Source: Micromonosporaceae bacterium KJ-029 (GTDB lineage: Bacteria; Actinomycetota; Actinomycetes; Mycobacteriales; Micromonosporaceae). Taken from it: DNA of 64,000 nt. Where the stretch lies: contig BIFP01000002.1 of assembly GCA_005402585.1 (NCBI GenBank), positions 62,001 through 126,000 on the forward strand. Direction: 5' to 3'. This document shows, one piece after another, positions 55,159 to 64,000 of the stretch (positions are counted from its first letter, which is position 1; each line of letters starts with the position of its first letter). The notes beneath the pieces were generated by a model. That model was given only the letters and a program-made list of their open reading frames with translations. It had not been told where the DNA came from and did not search any database. The translations under genes and the position numbers were made by a program.

Positions 55159-56853
55159 TCAGGGACGGAGGGCGGCGAGGGCGTGCGGGGGGACGGCGGG
55201 GTGGTGCGGGGGGATCGGGGTGAGGGGGCGGTACGGCGACCCGAGGGGCGGGCGGTGATCCTGCTCGCCCTTGTTGGGCCAGAGGGACATCGCGCGCTCC
55301 GCCTGGGCGGTGATGGTGAGGGACGGGTTGACGCCGAGGTTGGCCGAGACGGCGGCGCCGTCCACCACGTGCAGCCCGGGGTGGCCGTAGACCCGGTGGT
55401 ACGGGTCGATCACTCCGTCGGCCGGGGAGGCGCCGATCACCGCGCCACCGAGGATGTGCGCGGTCATCGGGATGTCGAACGGCTCGGTCAGCGCGCCGCC
55501 CGGCGTACCGTCGATCTCCTCGGCGAGCAGCCGGGCGGCCTGGTTGCCGGCCGGGATCCAGGTCGGGTTCGGGGTGCCGTGGCCAGGGCCGGAGAACAGC
55601 CGGTGGCCGAGCGGCCCGCGCCGCATCCGGAGGGCCAGCGAGTTGTCGGCCGACTGCATCACCAGGGCGATCACCGTACGCTCCGACCAGCCCCGCACGG
55701 ACAGCATCCGGGCGGCCAGACCGGGCTGCCGGAGGAGTTGCCCCAGCCAGCGGCGGACCCGGTGCGGTCCACCGTCGACCAGCAGCGACTGGAGCAGCCC
55801 CATCGCGTTCGAGCCGCGCCCGTAACGGACCGGCTCGATGTGGGTCTGCGGATCGGGGTGGAACGAACTGGTGATCGCCACCCCCTCGGTGAAGTCCACC
55901 CCCCGCTCCCGGGCCCGTCGGAGCGGCACCGAGGCGCCGAGGATCGCCTCCGAGTTGGTCCGGGTCAGCTCGCCCAGCCGTGGCGAGAGCCCTGGTAGCA
56001 CGCCGCGATCCCGCATCTCGTGCAGCAGCCGCTGGGTGCCCAGCGCCCCGGCGGCGAAGACCACCTGGTCGGCGTGGATCACCTGCCGGCGCTTGCGGAG
56101 CCAGGCGCCGGTGCGCTCGGCGTGCACCTCGTACCCGTCGCCGGACGGGCGGACCGCGGTCACCGTGGTCAGCGGGCGCACCTCGACACCGAGCCGCTCG
56201 GCCAACCAGAGGTAGTTCTTGACCAGCGTGTTCTTCGCGCCGTGGCGGCAGCCCGTCATGCAGGCCCCGCAGTGGGTGCAGCCGGTGCGCTCCGGCCCGA
56301 CGCCGCCGAAGTACGGGTCGGCTACCCGCTCCCCCGGCCGGCCGATGTGCACCCCGACCGGAGTGGGGTGGAAGGTGTGCCCCACCCCCATCCGCTCGGC
56401 CACCCGCCGCATCGCCCGGTCCGCACCGGTGACGCTCGGGTACGTGGTGACCCCGAGCATCCGCCTCGCCTGGTCGTAGTGCCGGGCCAGCTCGGCCCGC
56501 CAGTCGGTGATGTCCCGCCACTGCGGGTCGGTGTAGAAGGCGTCCAGTGGCTCGTAGAGGGTGTTGGCGTAGACCAGCGAGCCGCCGCCGACCCCCGCAC
56601 CGGAGAGCACCAGCACCCCGCCGCCGGTCCGCCGGTCGGCCGCCCGGAGCAGGGTGATCCGTTGCAGGCCGAAACAGCCGAGCCTGGGCGCCCAGAGGAA
56701 CCGCCGCAGCCGCCACGAGGTCTGCGGGAACTCGTCGTCGGCGAAACGCCGGCCGGCCTCCAGTACGCCGACCGAGTACCCCTTCTCGGCCAGCCGCAGC
56801 GCGGCGACGCTGCCGCCGAAGCCGGAACCGATGACGACCACGTCGTACCGCAT
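55159..56853 (-). CDS. GMC-type FAD oxidoreductase with a four-cysteine motif
   Basis: 564 residues. The N-terminal FAD-binding motif is DVVVIGSGFGGSVAALRLAE; LSGAGVGGGSLVYANTLY and the late VVDGAAVSANLGVNPSLTIT are typical of the GMC / cholesterol-oxidase-like family. Between them GCTHCGACMTGCRHGAKNTL carries CxxCxxCxxxC, a pattern able to bind a 4Fe-4S cluster, which also occurs in this subgroup of actinobacterial GMC proteins as I recall. No export signal is visible. The ATG at 56853 is used; the upstream open extension is unconserved. The substrate (possibly a sterol or other alcohol) is not known. Confidence 0.82.
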   Translation of the reverse strand: MRYDVVVIGSGFGGSVAALRLAEKGYSVGVLEAGRRFADDEFPQTSWRLRRFLWAPRLGCFGLQRITLLRAADRRTGGGVLVLSGAGVGGGSLVYANTLYEPLDAFYTDPQWRDITDWRAELARHYDQARRMLGVTTYPSVTGADRAMRRVAERMGVGHTFHPTPVGVHIGRPGERVADPYFGGVGPERTGCTHCGACMTGCRHGAKNTLVKNYLWLAERLGVEVRPLTTVTAVRPSGDGYEVHAERTGAWLRKRRQVIHADQVVFAAGALGTQRLLHEMRDRGVLPGLSPRLGELTRTNSEAILGASVPLRRARERGVDFTEGVAITSSFHPDPQTHIEPVRYGRGSNAMGLLQSLLVDGGPHRVRRWLGQLLRQPGLAARMLSVRGWSERTVIALVMQSADNSLALRMRRGPLGHRLFSGPGHGTPNPTWIPAGNQAARLLAEEIDGTPGGALTEPFDIPMTAHILGGAVIGASPADGVIDPYHRVYGHPGLHVVDGAAVSANLGVNPSLTITAQAERAMSLWPNKGEQDHRPPLGSPYRPLTPIPPHHPAVPPHALAALRP

Positions 56854-57044
56854 GGACGAATCATTACTCGTGAGTAGCTCTCGCGCCAGGACGAATTCCA
56901 GGCGATCTTGCAGCGCAAACGCGTCGACTTCGTCGGGCAGGGAGACAACCCCGGAGCCGCACCACGTCGGTGGACCAGTTGTCGTAGCCGGTCCATACAA
57001 TGCGACCGCTCGATGTGAGTGACATTCAGACGGGGAGGCTCAAC

Positions 57045-58376
57045 ATGAGAACGGCTCGGCTCGTCATGGCCGCGCTGGTGGCGCTTACGGTCTTCGCGGT
57101 CCCGGCGGCGGCGCAGGCCGCGTCCGGCCCGCAGATTCAGTACGCGACCAGCGAATTCGAGGGAAACACCGGCGTCCTGCTCGTCGGCATCCGGTCAGCC
57201 GACGGAGTGTCCAAGGTGCACGCCGACGTCAAGAGCAACACCGGCGAGGTCATCGCCTCCACCGACTCGTTCTGGCGCTACCGCGGCGAGCCCGAGGACG
57301 AGACCCAGGTATGGGCTACGCAGGAACCGTTCGATCTGCCCCAGTTGGGCTACTACCCGGTCGACGTCGAGGTGACCGACACCAACGGCGTCACCACCCG
57401 CGTGACGAACGCCGGGAGCTTGGCTTACGTGGTCGTGACGTACATCGACTCGGTCACGGTCAACCCGGCCACGGCGACCTACGAGAGGCGATCGGTCACC
57501 GTGACCGGCGTACTCAAAGGCCGCCAGCCCGGCTCGATGGAGATCCGGCGGGTGGCCGGCGCCCCCATCTCCCTGCTGAACAGCGACTGGCACGAGACGA
57601 CCACCGGCGCGGACGGCAAGTTCACTGCCGCGGTGCCGATCGTCGACGGCGACCGCAGGATCTTCATCAACTACTCGTACAACCCGGCCCAGCCCTACCA
57701 CCTGTCGTCGTCCTACGACACACCGGTCGTCGCGATCAAGCCGCGCGCGACCAGGGTGACCGCGACGGTCTCGGCCAAGAAGGTGAAGGCCGGCGAGTCG
57801 GTCACCGTCTCCGGGACGGCCACGTGGAAGACCCCGGACGGCTGGACGCCGGTCTCCACCGGTCAAGTCAACCTGCTCTCCTGCAACGATCAGGACTACT
57901 GCACCTACCTCGACGGCCTGCCGGTCGCCGCCGACGGCACCTACACGCTGGCCGTGACGCCGTATGCGAGCACGACGCTACGCGCCGCCTACTCCGCGCC
58001 GAACCGGCCGGACGGTTACCCGGACCCGTACGTGGCTCGCAGCCAGCGGGACGTGGCGATCGCCGTGCTCCAGCCGTCGTCGATCTCGGACTTCACCGCC
58101 TCGCGCGAGGCGGACGGTAGGGTGCACCTGCACGGGCACGTCCAGTTCCCAGGGAGCATGACGCCGGGGACCATTCCGGTCGAGTTTCAATTCTCCGAGA
58201 CCGGCACCGGTGATTGGGTCACCGTTGGCGACGACGACCAGTCGTACTGGGACGGCACGGGCTATGAGTTCGAGGGCTGGCTGACCGAGAACCGTTCCGG
58301 CTGGTGGCGAGCGCGGTACCCGGGTGACCCGACCAACTTCCAGGCCGCAACCAGTAAGAAGATCTTCGTGCAGTGA
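57045..58376 (+). CDS. Secreted protein with Ig-like beta domains
   Basis: 443 residues. A classical signal peptide (MRTARLVMAALVALTVFAVP, cleavage after AQA) leads into beta-rich domains of about 90 to 110 residues. Segments such as VTATVSAKKVKAGESVTVSG and VTVNPATATYERRSVTVTG recall bacterial Ig-like or cell-adhesion modules. There is no anchor, catalytic motif or C-terminal sorting signal. ATG at 57045 after GGGGAGG. It is a single gene closed by a hairpin. Its third-position GC looks slightly lower than the neighbours. Function unknown; a wall- or surface-associated structural role is a guess. Confidence 0.75.
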   Translation: MRTARLVMAALVALTVFAVPAAAQAASGPQIQYATSEFEGNTGVLLVGIRSADGVSKVHADVKSNTGEVIASTDSFWRYRGEPEDETQVWATQEPFDLPQLGYYPVDVEVTDTNGVTTRVTNAGSLAYVVVTYIDSVTVNPATATYERRSVTVTGVLKGRQPGSMEIRRVAGAPISLLNSDWHETTTGADGKFTAAVPIVDGDRRIFINYSYNPAQPYHLSSSYDTPVVAIKPRATRVTATVSAKKVKAGESVTVSGTATWKTPDGWTPVSTGQVNLLSCNDQDYCTYLDGLPVAADGTYTLAVTPYASTTLRAAYSAPNRPDGYPDPYVARSQRDVAIAVLQPSSISDFTASREADGRVHLHGHVQFPGSMTPGTIPVEFQFSETGTGDWVTVGDDDQSYWDGTGYEFEGWLTENRSGWWRARYPGDPTNFQAATSKKIFVQ

Positions 58377-58381
58377 CCGTC

Positions 58382-58408
58382 GGGGTCCCCGGGATGACCG
58401 GGGGCCCC
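58382..58408 (+). terminator. Hairpin after the Ig-like gene
   Basis: GGGGTCCCCGG / CCGGGGGCCCC, 11 pairs including one G-U, five-base loop, five bases beyond the stop. Confidence 0.75.
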
Positions 58409-58462
58409 ACCTTCTCCGGATCATCATGATCTACTCCAACTCATGACGAAGGGTTCACGACC

Positions 58463-59617
58463 GTGGATCACCGCAGTGGACCGTTCGGCGGCTCAACGTA
58501 CTCGTGGACGTTGAGGGGACGGAATCGGAGACGGTCGACCCTGGTGCTGGTCGGTCTGGTCGCCATCGTGGTGATCACGCTGATCGGTGCGGTGACGACG
58601 CGGGGCCCCGACGACGAGCACACGACACCGGCCGCCACCACCGGCAGCCCGAGTACGTCGCCCAGCGTCAGCCCCAGCCCGAGCGGTCCGCCGCCGGGCG
58701 CCGACATCACCGGCCCGCTCAACCTGCTGCTGGTCGGCATCGACACCCGGGTCAGCGTGCCGGGTTGGGAGCCGCACGCCGACGCCGTGCTCATCCTGCA
58801 CGTACCGGCGGGACTGTCCCGGGCGTACCTCTTCTCGCTCCCCCGGGACCTGGTGGTGGACATCCCGGCGTTCGAGCCGGCCGGCTACCGGGGTGGGCGG
58901 ACCAAGCTCACCAACGCGATGAGCTACGGCAGCCGGGTGCCGGACCGGCCGAAGCAACCGGACCCGGCCCAGGGGTACGACCTGCTGAGCCAGGTGGTCA
59001 GCGACTACACCGGGCTGCGCATCGACGCCGGGGCGGTGCTCACCTTCGGTGGGTTCGACGAGTTGGTGGACAGCCTCGGTGGCGTCGACATCCGCATCGA
59101 CCAGCGGGTGGTCTCGCGGCACCGCCAGCCGGACGGCAAGCACCGCTCGCCCGGCCCCGGCGTCGGCGGGTACGTCGGGCCACAGATGGTCTACGAGCCC
59201 GGCGAGGCCCACCTCAACGGCTGGCAGGCGCTGGACTACGCCCGACAGCGTTACCTGCCCGGCGGCGATTACACCCGGCAACGCCACCAGCAGCAGTTGA
59301 TCCGGTCACTGGTCGGCAAGATCCTCGACACGGACCTGGCCCGCCAACCGGAGCGGGTCGAACAGGTGGTGGTGGCCCTCGGTGACATGCTGCTCTACGT
59401 GGGCGGGCGGCGGATCGTGGAGTTCGCGTACGCCCTCGGCGCGCTGTCGCCCGACGCGCTGACGCTGGTCACCCTGCCCGGTGCGGCGGTCGGTCGGGGC
59501 AACGCGTACCGGGGCGAGGAACTGACCCAGACCGGTCGTCGTTTCCTCACCGAACTGCGGGCCGGCACGGTCGACGAGTTCCTCGCCGAAAACCCGAAGC
59601 TCAAGGTGCCCCGCTGA
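58463..59617 (+). CDS. LytR-CpsA-Psr (LCP) family protein
   Basis: 384 residues. A basic N-terminus and one membrane anchor (STLVLVGLVAIVVITLIGAV), a Ser/Pro/Thr-rich linker, and an extracytoplasmic LCP domain with LLLVGIDTRV, ADAVLILHVP, LFSLPRDLVVDIP, FGGFDELVDSLGGVDI and ALDYARQRYLPGGDYTRQRH. The conserved acidic and arginine residues for polyprenyl-phosphate binding are present. LCP proteins attach glycopolymers to peptidoglycan. It starts with GTG at 58463 and ends eight bases from the convergent M1 peptidase gene. Confidence 0.9.
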   Translation: MDHRSGPFGGSTYSWTLRGRNRRRSTLVLVGLVAIVVITLIGAVTTRGPDDEHTTPAATTGSPSTSPSVSPSPSGPPPGADITGPLNLLLVGIDTRVSVPGWEPHADAVLILHVPAGLSRAYLFSLPRDLVVDIPAFEPAGYRGGRTKLTNAMSYGSRVPDRPKQPDPAQGYDLLSQVVSDYTGLRIDAGAVLTFGGFDELVDSLGGVDIRIDQRVVSRHRQPDGKHRSPGPGVGGYVGPQMVYEPGEAHLNGWQALDYARQRYLPGGDYTRQRHQQQLIRSLVGKILDTDLARQPERVEQVVVALGDMLLYVGGRRIVEFAYALGALSPDALTLVTLPGAAVGRGNAYRGEELTQTGRRFLTELRAGTVDEFLAENPKLKVPR

Positions 59618-59624
59618 GCCGAGG

Positions 59625-61043
59625 TCAGGGCAGGGCGGGCGGGGCGGTTCCGGTCAGCCAGGTGTCGAAGAACGGGCCCAGCGTGCGCCCGGAGACCCGC
59701 TCGGCCAGGGTGATGAAATCGGCGGTGGTCGCGGTGCCGTCCCGCCGCTCGGTGGTCCACGTCCGCAGGATCTCGAAGAAGGCGTCGTCGCCCACGGTAC
59801 GGCGCAGCGCGTGCACGGTGAGCGCCCCGCGCTTGTAGACGGCACTGCTGAACATCCGGCCAGGGCCCGGATCGAGGGTGGGCCGGGACCAGTCCGTCGC
59901 GGCGTACTGCTGCTCGAAACTGCGCTGGGCACTCTGCCCGCCGTCGTGCTCCTCCCACAGCCACTCGGCGTAGCTGGCGAAGCCCTCGTTGAGCCAGATG
60001 TCGCCCCAGCGGGCCAGCGCCACGCTGTTGCCGAACCACTGGTGGGCCAGTTCGTGGGCGACCACGGCATAGTTCGGCTCGCCGGTACGGAAGAAGCCCG
60101 GCCCGTAGACCGGCCGGGACTGCGTCTCCAGCGCGTACCCGATCCGGCTGTCGACGACCACCACGCCGCCGTACGCCTCGAACGGGTACGGCCCGAAACG
60201 GCCGGCCAGGAAGTCGGCGATCTCGCCGGTGCGGGCCACCGACGCGGCCTCCGGTCCGGTCGCGGGCAGCCCGGCCGGTACCGCCGTGACCAGCGGCTTG
60301 CCGGCGTGGCTGCCGGTCTGCACCCGGTAGTCCCCGATCACCAGCGTGGTCAGATAGCTGGCCATCGGTGACCGCTCGGCCCAGCGCCAGGTGGTCCAGC
60401 CGGCGGCGCTGGTCCGCTCCCCCGGCACCCCGTTGCTCAGCGCGGCGAGGCCGTCGGGGACGGTCACCTCGATGTCGTACGTGGCCTTGTCGGAGGGGTG
60501 GTCGTTGACCGGGAACCAGGTCGCCGCCGAGTGGGGCTGGCCGAGCGCGATCGCGCCGTCGTCGGTGTGCTGGAACCCGCCGCTGCCGAGCACACCGTCG
60601 GCGACCGCCCCGGGCACACCGGCGTACGCCACCTCGACGGTGAACCGGCTCCCCGGGCCGAGCCCCTGGCGCGGGGTGACGACCAGTTCACCGTCGGCGT
60701 GCCGGTGCTTCGCCGGGGCGCCGTCCACGGTGACCGAGCTGACGTCCAGGCCGACCAGGTCGAGGTTGAACCGGGACAGCGGTTGGGTCGCGGTCGCGGT
60801 GACCTCGGCGTGGCCGGTCAGCCGGTCGTCCGCCGGGTCGTAGCGCACCGCCAGCCGGTAGTGGCCTACGTCGTACCCGCCGTTGCCACTGCCCGGCACA
60901 TACGGATCACCGAGATCCACACTGCCCGCCCGGAACCCGTCACCGTCCGGCCCGTCCCGGTCACCGGTGCAGCTGACCAGCACAACCGCGGCCACCACCG
61001 TCACCGCGACCGCCCGCCACCGCCCCCCAAACGCCCTCTCCAC
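59625..61043 (-). CDS. M1 family metallopeptidase lipoprotein
   Basis: 472 residues. The GTG at 61043 gives a lipoprotein signal peptide (MERAFGGRWRAVAVTVVAAV, lipobox VLVSC), which decides the start; an upstream in-frame ATG at 61079 lies inside a dispersed hairpin. The beta-sandwich N-terminal domain (YDVGHYRLAVRYDPADDRLT) is followed by the M1 catalytic domain with zinc site HELAHQWFGNSVA and the third ligand in WLNEGFASYAEW. ALETQSRPVYG stands in for the GAMEN-like exopeptidase loop. It should be an extracytoplasmic aminopeptidase. The usual ERAP-like C-terminal domain is missing, as in short M1 enzymes. Confidence 0.9.
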   Translation of the reverse strand: MERAFGGRWRAVAVTVVAAVVLVSCTGDRDGPDGDGFRAGSVDLGDPYVPGSGNGGYDVGHYRLAVRYDPADDRLTGHAEVTATATQPLSRFNLDLVGLDVSSVTVDGAPAKHRHADGELVVTPRQGLGPGSRFTVEVAYAGVPGAVADGVLGSGGFQHTDDGAIALGQPHSAATWFPVNDHPSDKATYDIEVTVPDGLAALSNGVPGERTSAAGWTTWRWAERSPMASYLTTLVIGDYRVQTGSHAGKPLVTAVPAGLPATGPEAASVARTGEIADFLAGRFGPYPFEAYGGVVVVDSRIGYALETQSRPVYGPGFFRTGEPNYAVVAHELAHQWFGNSVALARWGDIWLNEGFASYAEWLWEEHDGGQSAQRSFEQQYAATDWSRPTLDPGPGRMFSSAVYKRGALTVHALRRTVGDDAFFEILRTWTTERRDGTATTADFITLAERVSGRTLGPFFDTWLTGTAPPALP

Positions 61044-61070
61044 CCGCCCGAGCCTACCGCCGCCGACATC

Positions 61071-61145
61071 GCCGATCATGGAGTTGTGGTGGGTGACGAA
61101 CCGGTCGAACCAGCCCGATCCGGGCACCACAACTGCATGATCGGC
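61071..61145. repeat. GCCGATCATG inverted repeat, diverged GATCATG family
   Basis: Arms 61071-61091 and 61125-61145, 21 bases with one mismatch (GCCGATCATG and AGTTGTGGTG in the left arm), 33-base loop. Shares GATCATG and AGTTG with the hairpins at 15087 and 51761. Located between the guaB3 stop and the M1 peptidase start. Confidence 0.8.
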
Positions 61146-61169
61146 GGGGCAGTGGGGGTGGGGGGTGGG

Positions 61170-62288
61170 TTAGCGGTCGAGGACTAGGCCTACCTTTTGG
61201 AATTCCTTGAGGTCGCGGTAGCCGCACTTGGCCATGGCGCGGCGCAGGCCGCCGAAGAGGTTGAGCTGGCCGTCGGGCTCGTCGGCGGGGCCGAAGAGGA
61301 GACGCTCCATCGAGCCGATGGGTTCGCCGGCGGTTTCGAAGGCGCCGCGGGGCAGCGACGGGTGGCTGGCGGCCGAGTGCCACCACGCGCCGCCGGCCGG
61401 GGCCTCTTCGCAGAGCGACAGTGGCTCGCCGAGCATGACCGCGTCCGCGCCGCAGCCGAGCGCCTTGGCGATGTCGCCGGAGGTCCGGATGTCGCCGTCG
61501 GCGATCAGGTGCACGTACCGGCCGCCGGTCTCGTCCAGGTAGTCCCGCCGGGCCGCGGCGGCGTCGGCGATCGCGGTGGCCATCGGCACCCGGATGCCGA
61601 GCACCGACTCGGTGGTGGACCACTCGTCGCCGCCGATACCGACGATCACGCCGGCCGCGCCGGTCCGCATCAGGTGCAGCGCCGTCTTGTAGTCGGTGCA
61701 GCCGCCGACGATGACCGGCAGGTCCAGGTCGGCGATGAACTCCTTGAGGTTGAGCGGCTCGTCGGTGGTCGAAACGTGCTCGGCCGAGACGATCGTGCCC
61801 TGGATGACCAGGATGTCGACGCCCGCGTCGAGGATCACCGGGGCCAGCGCCAGGGTGTGCTGCGGGGAGACCCGCACCGCCACCGTGCCGCCGCCGTCAC
61901 GCAGCTCGCGGACCCGCTCGGTGATCAGATCCGGCCGGATCGGCTCGGCGTACACCTCCTGGAGCCGCTTGGTGGCGCGGGCGTCCTCGTCCAGGCCGGC
62001 CAGTTCCTCCAGCACCTTCGTCGGGTTCTCGTAGCGGGTCCACAGCCCCTCGACGTTGAGTACGCCCAGACCGCCGAGCTGCCCGAGCCGGACCGCCGAG
62101 GCCGGGCTCATCGTCGCGTCGGAGGGGTGCCCGACGCACGGGATGCCGAACTGGTACGCGTCGAGCTGCCAGCCGGTGGAGACGTCGTCGACGTCCCGGG
62201 TGCGGCGGCTCGGCACGATCGCGATGTCGTCCAGGTGGTAGCCGCGCTGCGCGGTCTTGCCCAGCCCGATCTCGACCACGTCACGCAT
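61170..62288 (-). CDS. guaB3: GuaB3 family IMP dehydrogenase-related protein
   Basis: 372 residues. A TIM-barrel relative of IMP dehydrogenase, found next to guaB in actinobacteria and named GuaB3. It begins VEIGLGKTAQRGYHLDDIAI, lacks the CBS pair, and in the place of the catalytic-cysteine loop (GxGxxCTTR) has GIGGDEWSTT at residues 217-226, without the Cys. IMP dehydrogenation by the normal mechanism is therefore unlikely; the biochemical role is not settled to my knowledge. [17 protein letters not shown], the phosphate-binding end, is conserved. It lies 36 bases downstream of guaB, same strand, probably co-transcribed. Confidence 0.88.
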   Translation of the reverse strand: MRDVVEIGLGKTAQRGYHLDDIAIVPSRRTRDVDDVSTGWQLDAYQFGIPCVGHPSDATMSPASAVRLGQLGGLGVLNVEGLWTRYENPTKVLEELAGLDEDARATKRLQEVYAEPIRPDLITERVRELRDGGGTVAVRVSPQHTLALAPVILDAGVDILVIQGTIVSAEHVSTTDEPLNLKEFIADLDLPVIVGGCTDYKTALHLMRTGAAGVIVGIGGDEWSTTESVLGIRVPMATAIADAAAARRDYLDETGGRYVHLIADGDIRTSGDIAKALGCGADAVMLGEPLSLCEEAPAGGAWWHSAASHPSLPRGAFETAGEPIGSMERLLFGPADEPDGQLNLFGGLRRAMAKCGYRDLKEFQKVGLVLDR

Positions 62289-62324
62289 TGGGGACTCCAG
62301 GTGTGTTCGGGGGTGGTGGGGGTG

Positions 62325-63902
<1,578 letters not shown>

Positions 63903-64000
63903 CTACTCGAACGGGCTTCAGTGAGGTGGCGCGGGTGGGCACCGGCGAACGCCGGGCGAGGATGCGTCAGCCCCATCGTACCCAGTGGCCCGGGGGACAC

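Noticed and set aside
61044..61130. Upstream extension of the M1 peptidase to 61130
   Set aside because: The extension is encoded by the GATCATG hairpin repeat; the GTG at 61043 gives a clean lipoprotein signal peptide.

Overview
This window is a high-GC actinomycete chromosome segment, very probably from Micromonosporaceae (Micromonospora or a close relative). The grounds are codon usage with G/C at most third positions, frequent GTG starts, an actinomycete-type conserved gene order (guaB-guaB3 ... guaA ... pcrA, M23 peptidases, icmB-like, sucCD, DUF6350, purN-purH, folD, mdh), and short dispersed palindromic repeats that I recall from Micromonospora sequences. The genus is an inference. I see no rRNA, tRNA, CRISPR array, transposase, integrase or phage gene.

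Layout. 1-8.0 kb: the 3' part of an ABC half-transporter, valS, and a four-gene ABC-2 operon on the minus strand. 8.2-13.4 kb: a family-2 glycosyltransferase, an APS kinase fused to a degenerate ATP-sulfurylase-like domain, and a DeoR regulator translationally coupled to galT. 13.8-17.2 kb (minus): icd, mdh and folD. 17.6-23.3 kb (plus): a complete dipeptide/oligopeptide ABC operon. 23.4-30.7 kb: purH-purN, small membrane proteins, a DUF6350 protein and sucCD. 31.3-37.1 kb: an icmB-like B12 subunit, two M23 peptidases, pcrA, and a chorismate mutase gene behind an attenuator with a Phe/Tyr-rich leader peptide. 37.3-43.1 kb (minus): a second, paralogous dipeptide ABC operon in the opposite orientation, so the two operons bracket the conserved core block. 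43.7-53.5 kb: an envelope-stress-like region with a LuxR-type response regulator, a PspC-domain histidine kinase, two further PspC proteins, psd, pssA and two double-Nudix proteins. 53.5-63.9 kb: the guanine nucleotide genes guaA, guaB3 and guaB, interspersed with a GMC oxidoreductase, a secreted Ig-like protein, an LCP protein and an M1 metallopeptidase lipoprotein.

Functionally the window is mostly central metabolism (TCA cycle: icd, mdh, sucCD; purines: purH, purN, guaA, guaB, with folD supplying 10-formyl-THF) plus peptide import and envelope maintenance.

The most notable signals are non-coding or architectural. (1) A self-contained attenuator before aroQ, with two identical 9-mers competing for one partner and a probable leaderless leader peptide. 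(2) A conserved promoter motif of two 7-mers 11 bp apart before two PspC genes, the likely target of the adjacent two-component system. (3) Four loci of a GGAAGGGCCCCTTCTTAAC repeat that abuts or includes stop codons. (4) Three GATCATG...CATGATC hairpins. (5) An APS kinase whose ATP-sulfurylase half has lost its catalytic motifs. (6) A nested inverted repeat in the sucC leader.
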